Assembly: GCF_024611995.1 (NCBI RefSeq)
Contig: NZ_CP102509.1
Coordinates: 7,750,001-7,814,000, forward strand
Direction: 5' to 3'
DNA: 64,000 nucleotides
Source: Streptomyces sp. NBC_00162
Lineage (GTDB): Bacteria > Actinomycetota > Actinomycetes > Streptomycetales > Streptomycetaceae
Shown: positions 9,546-18,300 of the stretch, in pieces
How the letters are laid out: each line of letters begins with the position of its first letter
Position numbering within the stretch: the first letter of the stretch is position 1
Position numbers and translations under genes: made by a program
Notes under the pieces: model-generated
What the model was told of the DNA's origin: nothing
What the model saw: only the letters and a program-made list of their open reading frames with translations
Database searches by the model: none

Positions 9546-9564
9546 CCCCGCCGCCGAGCACGGC

Positions 9565-9842
9565 CGCGCGCAGGCCCGGAAGGCGTCGACGACCGTACGC
9601 AGGTGCGTCCGGTCGGTGTCGGGAGCGGGCTCCGCGCCCTGGACGAGCCGGCGGGCGCGGCTGGCGAGCTGCCGGGTGGTGGCAGCGCTGCGCCCGGGCA
9701 CGGGGGCGATCTCGTCGAAGGGGACGGCGAACGCGAACACAGCATGTCCCGGCACACCCGGCCGGCCACCGTGGTCAGCCAGCCGCCCAGGTTCTCCACG
9801 GCGTCGGCGTCGGAGCGGCTCAGCTTGAGCACGGACGATAAC
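9565..9842 (-). pseudogene. Decayed ECF sigma factor gene (SigJ/ECF41-like remnant)
   Basis: Two minus-strand fragments in different frames match the two halves of one ECF sigma factor. The first (about 9739-9842) encodes LSRSDADAVENLGGWLTT followed by VAGRVCRDML, typical of sigma region 2. The second (about 9565-9740) encodes FAVPFDEIAP and RQLASRARRLVQG, typical of region 4 in the ECF41/SigJ group with its VVDAF linker. The roughly 60 residues normally between them are missing and the frame shifts at the junction. The 5' part of region 2 and the C-terminal SnoaL-like domain are also gone. It cannot encode a working sigma factor. Edges are approximate. Confidence 0.75.
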
Positions 9843-9931
9843 CGACCGGCCGTTGCCGCGGCGGGTCCGTGATCGTTTGGGTGGCTGACGAGTGGTCGGG
9901 CGGTCATCGATGCGTGAGGCGAGTGGTCGGC

Positions 9932-12900
9932 ATGCGGATTGCGCGCAGGACGGTTCTGCAGGCGGCTTCGGCCGGAGCCCTGGCGGCGCTGGCCGGCCGC
10001 CCCCCGACGGCCGCGGCGGCACAGGGCAGTCCGGTGTCCCCGGCGGCCGGGGACCCGGTCCGGCTGCGTTTCACCCGCGCCACCAACGGAGCCGCCACTG
10101 CCACCGCCTCCGGGGACCGCGTCATCGCCGAGGTCCAGAACATCCTCTGGTCCCTGCCTGCGGACGGATCGCCCGCGACCCCGCTCACCCCGCCCGACCT
10201 GGAGCCCGGCCGGCCCGTCTTCTCCCCGGACGGCCGTCAGGTGGCGATGAGCGCCTACCGCGGCGGCTCCTTCCACATCTGGGTGATGCGCGCCGACGGG
10301 TCGGGCCTGCGCAGGCTCACCGACGGCCCGTTCGACCACCGCGCGCCCGCCTGGTCGCCCGACGGCCGAACCCTCGCCTTCTGCTCCGAACGCGGCGGCG
10401 ATCCGGTGGCGGGCAGTCCGTACCGGATCTGGACCGTCTCGGTCGCCGACGGCCGCCTGCGCCGCCTGACGGGCCTGCCGGGGCAGCCCGGCCCCGGCCA
10501 AGAGGACCAGGACGGCCAGGCCGCCGCGTGGGAGGACTTCGACCCCGTCTGGTCGCCGGACGGATCCCGCGTGCTGTTCGTCCGCGGCACGCTCACCGGC
10601 GAGACCCTGACCGCCCGCACCCTCGCCTCCGTCCCCGCCGGTGCCCAAGGCCCCGTACTGGTCGAGCACACCGTCACCGACGGCAGCCTGCGCAGCCCGG
10701 CGCTCTCCCCGGCCGGCCGCACCGCGTGGCTGTCCGCGGCCCCGGGTCCCCGCAAGGCCGAGAGCCTGAGCCTGTACGTGGACGGCCGCCGGGCCGACCT
10801 CGACGGGGACCTCGCGCCCGCGCCCCCGCGCTGGATCGGCGACGACCGCCTGCTGATCACCCTCGACGGCCGTTTCCGGGTGATCGAACCCGACGGGGGC
10901 ACCACCGGCCGCGCGATTCCCCTCGACGCCACCCTCGAAGTGCCCCGCCCCCGAAGCCGGTTCAAGGAGTACGTCCTGGAGGCCGAGCGGAGCCGCCCGG
11001 TGCGCGGCATCCACCTGCCGTCCCTGTCGCCCGACGGCCGCAGCGTGGCCTTCGCCGCACTCAACGCCCTGTGGGTCGCGCCCGTCACCGGCGGCGCACC
11101 GCGCAAGATCGTCCAGGCCCCCGCCACCGCATACGTCCAGGGACCGGTGTGGACCCCGGACGGCCGGGCCCTGCTCTACACCGACGACCGCGACGGGCTG
11201 AACACCGTACGCCGCAGGGAACTCACCGGTGGCCGCGAGAGCGTCCTCGCCGCGGGCGGCCGCGTCTACGGGGCCCTCTCGCCGGACGGCACGCGGCTCG
11301 CCGCCCTGGACCTCGCCGGACGGCTCCTCGTCCGCGAACTCGCGACCGGCACGGAGACCCCCCTGGTCGCCGCCCTCGGCGGCGGTGGCCTGCCCGGCCC
11401 GCCCAGCTGGTCGCCCGACGGACGGTACGTCGCCCTGTGCGACCGCAACCGCCTCAGCCGCCGCTTCCGCGAGGGCTACAACCTCATCCGGATCGTCGAC
11501 ACCACCAACGGCTCCGCGCGCCTCCACGCGCTCGCCCCGCACGCCTCGCTCTCGGACCGCTACGCCTCCGGCCCCGTCTGGTCGCCCGACGGCCGGTTCC
11601 TGGCCTGTGTCAGCGAGTCGGCCCTGTGGCTGCTGCCCGTCGCCCCCGACGGCACTCCCACCGGCCTGGCCCGCCTCCTCACCGACGAGCCCGCCGACCA
11701 CCCGTCGTGGTCCGCCGACTCCCGCACCCTCCTCTACCAGTCCTGCGCCCGGCTGCGCCTGCTCACGCTCGACGGTGCGGGCGCACCCGCCGCGGCCCCC
11801 CGGACCGTGCCGGTCACCCTGGCCTACCGCCGCCCCGTCCCCGTCGACACCGTCGTGCACGCCGGACTGCTGTGGGACGCCACCGGCTCACCGCCCCGCG
11901 CCGACGCCGACATCCTCATCAGCGGCGGCCGGATCACCGCCGTCGAGCCCCACCGGCCGGGCCGCCGCGCGGCGCGCCACGTCGACGCGTCCACCGGCAC
12001 GGTCCTGCCCGGCCTGTGGGACTCCCACGTCCACCCGTATCCGTATACCTACGGAGCCCGGCAGGGCGCGCTGCACCTCGCGTACGGGGTCACCACCGCC
12101 GTCTCCCTCGGCGGCTCCGCCTACGAACAGGCCCGGCTGCGCGAGGACATCCGGGCCGGCCGGCTCGCCGCACCCCGGCTGCTGGCCGGCGGCGAGCTCC
12201 TCGACGGCTCCCGGGTCGCCTACAGCATGGGCCGCGCCCACCGCACCCGCGAGGGATTCGCCCGCTCGCTGGCCCGGGCCGAGGCGCTGGACTGGGACTT
12301 CGTCAAGACCTACGTCCGCGCCCCGTACGAACTGATGGAGGACGCCGCCCGGTTCGCCCACGACCGGCTCGGCGTACTGGCCGGTTCCCACCTGTGCGCC
12401 CCCGGCATCCAGTCGGGCCAGGACCTGACCACGCACCTGGTCGCGACCGAGCGCGCCGAGTACGGCCACGGCGCCACCCCGATGGGCCACACCTACCAGG
12501 ACACCCTGGAGGTCTACACCCGTGGCGGCTTCGACCTCGTCGCCACCCCCTTCACGGCCCTGCCGATGATCGGCGCCGATCCGGCGCTCGCCGCCGACGC
12601 CCGGGTCACCGATCTGATGCCGCCCTGGGACGTGGCGGCCGTCCGGGCCGCCGCCGCCCAGCCGCCGACCGCGGAGCAGAGCGCCGCCCTGGAACGGGAA
12701 GTCACCGCCTACCGGCGGCTGCTGGCGGGCGGCGGCCGCCTGGCTCTCGGCACTGACGCCCCGCTCACCCCGGTCGGCCTCCACCTCCACCTGGCCCTGC
12801 GCGCCCTGCACCGGTACGGCCTGTCCCCGGCGGAGGCGCTCACCACCGTCACCCGTACTCCGGCCCGGGTCTTCGGCGTGGCCGACCGGCTCGGCACGGT

Positions 12901-13138
12901 CGAACCGGGCCGGATCGCCGACCTCACCCTCGTGGACGGCGACCCCTTCACCGACTTCGCCGACCTGATCCGCGTACGGGCGACCGTGCGCGGCGGGACC
13001 CTGAGCGAACGCGCCACCCTGGAGGAGGCCTTCACCCGGCACGCCGCCCCCGACTCGCCCTCCGGCGCACCCTCCGGGGACTGGCGCACCGTCCTGCACC
13101 AGATGCTCCGCGACGGCTGCTGTACGGGCGCCCCCTAA
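9932..13138 (+). CDS. Secreted amidohydrolase with N-terminal TolB-like beta-propeller
   Basis: 1068 residues. I start at the ATG at 9932 because it gives a twin-arginine signal, ARRTVLQAASAGALAALAG. The first two thirds contain repeated (W/L)SPDGR blocks of WD40-like PD40/TolB blades, for example VFSPDGRQVAM and AWSPDGRTLAF, forming one or two propellers. From about residue 640 an amidohydrolase domain begins, with metal ligands DSHVHPYP (H699, H701) and later LALGTDAPL, and the closing motif GTVEPGRIADLTLVDGDP. Such fusions are extracytoplasmic imidazolonepropionase/dipeptidase-like enzymes of unknown substrate. The 3' end overlaps the convergent SGNH gene by 4 bp. Confidence 0.87.
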   Translation: MRIARRTVLQAASAGALAALAGRPPTAAAAQGSPVSPAAGDPVRLRFTRATNGAATATASGDRVIAEVQNILWSLPADGSPATPLTPPDLEPGRPVFSPDGRQVAMSAYRGGSFHIWVMRADGSGLRRLTDGPFDHRAPAWSPDGRTLAFCSERGGDPVAGSPYRIWTVSVADGRLRRLTGLPGQPGPGQEDQDGQAAAWEDFDPVWSPDGSRVLFVRGTLTGETLTARTLASVPAGAQGPVLVEHTVTDGSLRSPALSPAGRTAWLSAAPGPRKAESLSLYVDGRRADLDGDLAPAPPRWIGDDRLLITLDGRFRVIEPDGGTTGRAIPLDATLEVPRPRSRFKEYVLEAERSRPVRGIHLPSLSPDGRSVAFAALNALWVAPVTGGAPRKIVQAPATAYVQGPVWTPDGRALLYTDDRDGLNTVRRRELTGGRESVLAAGGRVYGALSPDGTRLAALDLAGRLLVRELATGTETPLVAALGGGGLPGPPSWSPDGRYVALCDRNRLSRRFREGYNLIRIVDTTNGSARLHALAPHASLSDRYASGPVWSPDGRFLACVSESALWLLPVAPDGTPTGLARLLTDEPADHPSWSADSRTLLYQSCARLRLLTLDGAGAPAAAPRTVPVTLAYRRPVPVDTVVHAGLLWDATGSPPRADADILISGGRITAVEPHRPGRRAARHVDASTGTVLPGLWDSHVHPYPYTYGARQGALHLAYGVTTAVSLGGSAYEQARLREDIRAGRLAAPRLLAGGELLDGSRVAYSMGRAHRTREGFARSLARAEALDWDFVKTYVRAPYELMEDAARFAHDRLGVLAGSHLCAPGIQSGQDLTTHLVATERAEYGHGATPMGHTYQDTLEVYTRGGFDLVATPFTALPMIGADPALAADARVTDLMPPWDVAAVRAAAAQPPTAEQSAALEREVTAYRRLLAGGGRLALGTDAPLTPVGLHLHLALRALHRYGLSPAEALTTVTRTPARVFGVADRLGTVEPGRIADLTLVDGDPFTDFADLIRVRATVRGGTLSERATLEEAFTRHAAPDSPSGAPSGDWRTVLHQMLRDGCCTGAP

Positions 13139-13908
13139 CCCAGCGGCAGGAGTTCGGGCCGTTTCGCGGTGCGGCCGTCGCCGGAGGAGCGGCCGCGCAG
13201 GCGGCGGCCGATCCAGGGGCCGAGGAACCCGGCCACCCAGCGCAGTTCGGCTCCGGCCGCCTGGAGGGGGCCGGGAGCCGCCAGTGGCGGCAGGGGGAGG
13301 GTCCAGGAGTCGTCGCTGCCGGGGAGGCGGAGGGCCTCGGCGAGGGCTGCGGCGATCCGCTCGTGGCCGACGGGACTGACGTGGAGACGGTCCGCGCTCC
13401 ACAGCCGCCGGTCGGTGGCGACGGGCTGCGGGCCGATCTCGGCGACCGTGACCCCGTGGCGGGCGGCCGCGGCGCGGATCTGGTGGTTGAGGCCGGACAC
13501 GCGGGACCCGAGCGGCCGGGCCAGCGGCGCGATCTCCCCGAGGTCCGGGACGGTCACCGTCACCACGTGGGCGCCGGCCGCCGTGAACGCGGCGAACATC
13601 TCCTCCAGGTGCCCGGCCACCTCCACGGCGTCGAACCGGGGCCGGAGCAGGTCGTTGACCCCGGCGACGACGCTGACCAGGTCCGGCCGCAGGGCCAGGG
13701 CGGGCGCCAGCTGCTCGGCGCGGACCTGGCCGGCCAGGCGCCCGCGTACGGCCAGATTGGCGTACCGGAGCCCGGGGTTGACGGCCGCGAGGTGCTCGGC
13801 GAGCCGGTCGGCGAAGCCCCGCAGCCCGATGGTGTCGTCGCCGTCGCCTATGCCTTCGGTCTGGCTGTCGCCCAGGGCGACGTAGCGCAGGTACTCACCG
13901 TTCGTCAC
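13135..13908 (-). CDS. SGNH/GDSL-family hydrolase
   Basis: 257 residues, GTG start at 13908. Block I is GDSQTEG with nucleophile Ser15, block III is GVNDLL, and block V is DRLHVSPVGH with the catalytic Asp/His pair, so all the SGNH signature residues are present. There is no signal peptide, so the enzyme is probably cytoplasmic, an esterase or lipase-like acyl hydrolase of unknown substrate. Its start overlaps the end of the PadR regulator gene by 14 bp, so the two are co-transcribed and probably translationally coupled. The regulator therefore likely controls this gene as well as itself. Confidence 0.88.
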   Translation of the reverse strand: MTNGEYLRYVALGDSQTEGIGDGDDTIGLRGFADRLAEHLAAVNPGLRYANLAVRGRLAGQVRAEQLAPALALRPDLVSVVAGVNDLLRPRFDAVEVAGHLEEMFAAFTAAGAHVVTVTVPDLGEIAPLARPLGSRVSGLNHQIRAAAARHGVTVAEIGPQPVATDRRLWSADRLHVSPVGHERIAAALAEALRLPGSDDSWTLPLPPLAAPGPLQAAGAELRWVAGFLGPWIGRRLRGRSSGDGRTAKRPELLPLG

Positions 13909-14464
13909 GCGTGGTCAGCCTTTCCCTCAGAACGGCAGCGGTCCGCAGGCACCAGTCACGGTGGCCCTGTTCGAAGGCCACGCCGCGCAGGCACGTCAGG
14001 TATCCGCCGATGCGCTCGCCGCGCAGGAGGAACTCCTCCTCGTCCGCGTCGCCGCGCATCTGCCGCAGCAGTTTGTCGAGCAGCTCGATCTTGGCCTCGG
14101 CGGCGGACGCCCGCGCTTCGAGCTGTTCGATCACCGGCACGGTCCCGATGCGGTCGGCGGTCTGGACCTTGACGAGCAGATCGTCGCGGATGACCGCGGG
14201 CTTCGCGGCGGCCGCGGCGAACTCCTCCAGCGCGGCGCGGCCGGCGTCGGTGACGTGGAACAGGCGCTTGTTGGGCCGGGTCTCCTGGACCACCTCCCGG
14301 CCCGCGACCAGGCCGTCCTTCTCCAGCTTGGCCAGCTCGGCGTACAGCTGCTGGGGGAGTGCGGGCCAGAAGTTCGCGACGCTGATGTCGAACACCTTCG
14401 CCAGCTGGTACCCGCTGTACTCGCCGTCCAGCAGCGCCGCCAGCACGGCATGACGCAAAGCCAT
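13895..14464 (-). CDS. PadR-family transcriptional regulator
   Basis: 189 residues, start placed at the ATG at 14464 (MALRHAVLAALL), with AAGGGG upstream. The N-terminal winged helix shows the PadR pattern LAALLDGEYSGYQLAKVF, then FWPALPQQLYAELAKLEKDGLV, then a wing ending NKRLFHVTDAG. The C-terminal part is a helical dimerisation domain (Vir_act_alpha_C type). Divergent from it is a SnoaL-like gene, and between them lies a perfect 11-bp inverted repeat at 14505-14540 that is the obvious operator. The regulator probably represses both directions until a small ligand binds (inference from the family). Confidence 0.9.
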   Translation of the reverse strand: MALRHAVLAALLDGEYSGYQLAKVFDISVANFWPALPQQLYAELAKLEKDGLVAGREVVQETRPNKRLFHVTDAGRAALEEFAAAAAKPAVIRDDLLVKVQTADRIGTVPVIEQLEARASAAEAKIELLDKLLRQMRGDADEEEFLLRGERIGGYLTCLRGVAFEQGHRDWCLRTAAVLRERLTTRDER

Positions 14465-14504
14465 CGCCGCAGCCCCTTCCCTCGCCTCGTCCGTCCGGTG
14501 CATC

Positions 14505-14540
14505 ATACTCAAGAAACTGATTAGTCATATTCTTGAGTAT
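14505..14540. promoter_or_regulatory. Inverted-repeat operator between PadR and SnoaL-like genes
   Basis: ATACTCAAGAA at 14505-14515 is repeated exactly inverted as TTCTTGAGTAT at 14530-14540, with a 14-base AT-rich spacer. The element ends one base before the ribosome binding site of the plus-strand gene and lies 41 bp from the regulator start. A bound dimer could therefore block both divergent genes. The perfect symmetry and position make it the likely PadR binding site. Confidence 0.75.
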
Positions 14541-14551
14541 CAGGAGGGGTC

Positions 14552-14983
14552 ATGGAGACTGCCGAACGCTTCCGCGCCGCCGTGGAGAAGCGCGATCTCA
14601 CCGCGCTGGACGACCTGTTCACCGAGGACATCCGGCTCTACAGCCCGGTGAAGTTCACCCCGTTCGAGGGCAAGCCGATGGTGCTGGGACTCTTCGGCGT
14701 CCTGCTGCGCGTGTTCGAGGACCTCCGCTACGTCGGCCACCTGGAGGGAGCGGCCGAGACCAGCGCCGACGGCGAGGAGGCCCCCTCGGCGATCCTGCCG
14801 TTCCGGGCCGTCGTGAACGGCAAGCAGATCCACGGGATCGACCTGCTCCAGCTCGACGAGGCGGGCCGGGTCAAGGAGTTCACCGTGATGGTGCGCCCCC
14901 AGTCCGCCGTGCACGCCCTGGGCCAGGCGGTACTGGCCGGCCTGGTGGCCGACGGCCTCGTCCCCGACCCGGCGGCGGGCTAG
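14552..14983 (+). CDS. SnoaL-like/NTF2-fold protein
   Basis: 143 residues with AGGAGGGG just upstream of the ATG. The start METAERFRAAVEKRD followed by LTEDI-like sequence (LFTEDIRLYSPV) and the later GKQIHGIDLLQLDEAGRVKEF follow the SnoaL-like NTF2 pattern: N-terminal helices, then a curved sheet forming a ligand pocket. Such proteins act as small isomerases, cyclases or ligand binders. It is transcribed away from the PadR gene and starts right after the palindromic operator, so expression is likely ligand-controlled. The stop overlaps that of the convergent small gene by 4 bp. Confidence 0.8.
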   Translation: METAERFRAAVEKRDLTALDDLFTEDIRLYSPVKFTPFEGKPMVLGLFGVLLRVFEDLRYVGHLEGAAETSADGEEAPSAILPFRAVVNGKQIHGIDLLQLDEAGRVKEFTVMVRPQSAVHALGQAVLAGLVADGLVPDPAAG

Positions 14984-15159
14984 TTCCTGTTCTCGCCGTC
15001 GGCGAGGATCAGGTCGGCGGCGTAGTGCGGGCAGGCCGCCGTATGCCAGGTCACCGACAGCGAGCCCGCCACGGCGCTCAGGGTCCGCGCGACCCCTTCC
15101 TTGTCGGTGGCCCGGCAATACGGGCAGACGACGGTCTTGGGGCGCAGAAAATCCAGCAT
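14980..15159 (-). CDS. Small CxxC protein, function unknown
   Basis: 59 residues with GGAAGGA upstream of the ATG at 15159. It contains CPYC near the N-terminus (about residues 12-15) and a lone Cys in AACPHYAADL, which could make a small zinc ribbon or redox site. I do not recognise the family. The good ribosome binding site and typical Streptomyces codon use support it as a real gene. It overlaps the convergent SnoaL-like gene by 4 bp. Confidence 0.6.
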   Translation of the reverse strand: MLDFLRPKTVVCPYCRATDKEGVARTLSAVAGSLSVTWHTAACPHYAADLILADGENRN

Positions 15160-15280
15160 GGTCACGTCCTTCCCGCGGGCAGTGTGCACACGGACTGGTC
15201 CAGAAGTATCAAATCCCGGCGCTATCGTGCCGCGATACCCACGAGTACGCACAAACCGTTCTCGACAAGCTTTCGTGGAA

Positions 15281-15309
15281 CTCCGGCCGAGAGACCCTCC
15301 CGGCCGGAG
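15281..15309 (+). promoter_or_regulatory. Stem-loop in the leader of the 1547-residue protein gene
   Basis: CTCCGGCCG (15281-15289) pairs with CGGCCGGAG (15301-15309) around an 11-base loop, 38 bp ahead of the start at 15348. There is no T-run after it, so it may be a terminator for the upstream direction or a leader structure. Role not known. Confidence 0.4.
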
Positions 15310-15347
15310 CGGAGTTGTTGTCAGTGCTGCCTGGCAAGATCGAAGGC

Positions 15348-18300
15348 ATGAACCTTCCCGTCCCCCTTCCGTCGGAACCCCACAGGTCGGAGGCGTACGC
15401 CGACTGGGTGCGCGCCCATGACCCGGGTGCGGAAGCCGCCGCGGTCGGCCTGCTCGCCGACGTGCGCGACCGCATCTCGCGGGCGTACCCGAAGGCGGGA
15501 CGCGCCCTGGACGGGATGGCGTACCTCGCCCGAGCACTGCCGCCGGGCCATCTGCCCTGGTTCTGGGACACGATGGCCCACCGGCTCATCTCCTGGGACC
15601 TGAAGGCCGCCGGGCGGGCGTACACCCTGGCCCGCACCGCCGAGCGGCAGCACGCACTGCCCGTCGACCCCGCCTGGCGCCGGGAGAACGTGCTGCTGTT
15701 CGCCCGCGCCGGCGCCCTCCCGGTCAAGGAGTTGAGCGGCCACCAGGGATGGCTGGCCGCAGAGCTGGACCCGGCCGGCGCGCACGAGCAGTACGTACGG
15801 GTCCTCACCGCCTGGGCCGCCTCGCCCGGGGAGCCGCCCGCCGATCTGGCCCGCAGGGTCCGGGCGTCGGTGCGCGCCGCCGGGCTCGACCCGGCCGAGG
15901 AGGCGCGGGTGCTGGCCCCGCTGATCGGCGCGGCGCGCGGAAAGGCCGTACCGGACACCCTGCTCGACGCGGTCGGCGCACTGCTGGCCGACCACCCGCA
16001 GGACGACGAGGTGAACGCCCGGCTGCTGGAGGTGTTCCCGGAGTCGAGGAACGACGCGGCGGCCTGGCTGCGGCTCCTGCTGCGCTCGGGCGCGGCCGAG
16101 GCCGTGGTCGCCGGGCGGATCACCCCGGAGGGCGGCCTCGCCGCCTGGCTGGGGCGGTACACCCGCGCCTACTCCCACCGCAAGGAGCCGTACGGCGGCG
16201 TGTCCCGGCAGCCGATGCCGCCGGAACTGCTCGACCTGGTGGCCCGGTTCGCACCCCGGCTGCGCGCGGCCGGGCAGCCGGTCCGGCTGCACGAGGACCG
16301 CTATCGCTGGCCCGGCCTGGACGCGGACCTGCTGGACCTCTGCCTCGCCGAGGGACTCGCGGTGGAGGACCCGGGCGAGGCGGTCCGGCTCACGTTCTGG
16401 GGCGAGCGGTCGCGGCGCGACCTCAAGGCCCTGGCGGGCGACCCGGTGTTCGGGCCGCGCCTGGAGGGCACCGTGCACGCCGGACTGCGCGGCGGGGGCA
16501 CGGCGATCACCCGGCTCCCGGAGAACGCGGGCATCGCCGCCGAGGTGCACACCCGGATCGAGAGCCTCCTCGGCGCGCTGGCGGGCGGCGGACTGGCCGC
16601 GGCGGACGAGGCCGTAGACGCGCTGCACGACCTGCTGGACCGGCCGACGGCCACGGCCCTGGACGGCATCGAGGAGGTGCTGGCCTCCCTGGACCTGACG
16701 GGCTCGCTCGCGCGCACCCTGCGGGCCGGACTGCCCGAGGAACTGGGCTGGCCGGCCCTGGACACGGCCCTGGCCGGCTTCGCCCCGGGCGAGATCGCGG
16801 GGGTGACGTGCAGCTGGCCCGTCCTGACGGTCTACGGGCGGGGGAGGGCCGTCGCCGTCGACCACTCGGGCGTCCGCGCGGCCTGCGCGTTCCGGCTGCC
16901 CGAGGAGACGACGCGCCACGTGGTCCACTTCGCGGGCGGTCAGTTCCTGGTGAGCTGGACGACGGATCCCAAGAACGCCTTCGCCACCCACGCCTTCTGG
17001 TCCGGCAGCCCCGACGAGGTCTTCGAGCCGGAGCGGTCGTGGGGCCTGCGGCCGTACCTCAACAGCATCCAGGGCGGGCTCGGGTACCAGTTCGAGAGCG
17101 CGGACGGCGGCGGCCGGCACGACGGCGACCGGGTCCTGCGGCCCGGCGGACGCGAAGGCATCTGGCACCACGACCAGCAGATGAGCGACGGCACCGGCAT
17201 CTGGAGCTCCGAGGTCTTCGCATCGGGGGACGACTGGGCCCGAGTCGACCCCGTGACGGGGGCGCGCAGCGCCGAGACCAGCCTGCCCGCGTTCCACCGC
17301 GCGGCCGAGGTGCCGCCCGGAATGGCGCTCTTCCGGGACCAGTTGACCCTGGCGGCCCTGCCGGAGGGCGCTCCCGCCTCGCCACTGGGCCAGGACGGCG
17401 CCCTGACGGGCTGCCGGGTGCTGTACCGCACGCCCTACGCGGGGCCTTCGCCGACCGACTTCCTGCTGGAGGGCATCGACGGCCGCCGCGCCCGCTACCG
17501 CAGCAGGCGCCCCGGCCGCCGCCCGTGGGGCATCGTCCGCATGCCCCAGGGAGGCGAGGACGCCGTGCTCGCGGGCGAGGAGGCCATCCGCTGCCACGCG
17601 GCCGAGGACGGCTCACTGCTGTGGGAGGTCCACGGCCTCCAGGGTCCCGGCCGCTCGCGCGGGGACCGGCCGTCCTCCCACAGCGTGGGCCCGGTCCCGC
17701 CGCCCGCCTACTGGCACTTCCTCACCCCTCGCGACGAGCCCGCCTCCAAGGCACTGCGCGCGATCGGCGACGAGGCCGTACGGGCCCTGCTCGAGGCGTC
17801 CGGCGAAGCCGGCGTGCGTGCCGAGATCGCCCGGGTGCTGCCCGAGGTGACCGAGCCGCGCGTGGTGGACGGCGTGGTGCGCGCAGCGCTGCTCGCCGCC
17901 GATGTCCGGCGGCGCCGCGAGGAACTGTCCCGCCGCGTCGGCATCATGCGGTCGGGGCCCGTGGTGCGGCTCTGCGCGGCCGTCGCGGACACCGTACTGG
18001 CGCCCGCGCTCGGCGGGCTGCTGCCCGACCTCCGTCCGTACGAGGCCTTCGTGCCCGGGCCGCACCCCGCGACCCTGACGGCGCTCGCGGCGGACGGCCG
18101 CCACCTGCGCGGCGAGATCGACGACGAGACGCGTCGCCTCGCCCCGCCCGCCGCCCCTGCGGAGTGGGCCGTGCTGCTCGGCGGCATCGACGCGGTGGCC
18201 TGGCGGGCCGCCGTCGACACCACCTCCGAGGCGGAGCGAGCGGCCCTGGCCGCCCTGCTGGAAACCTGGAGCGGCCAGCCGTACGCCGGGCGCGGCAGCC

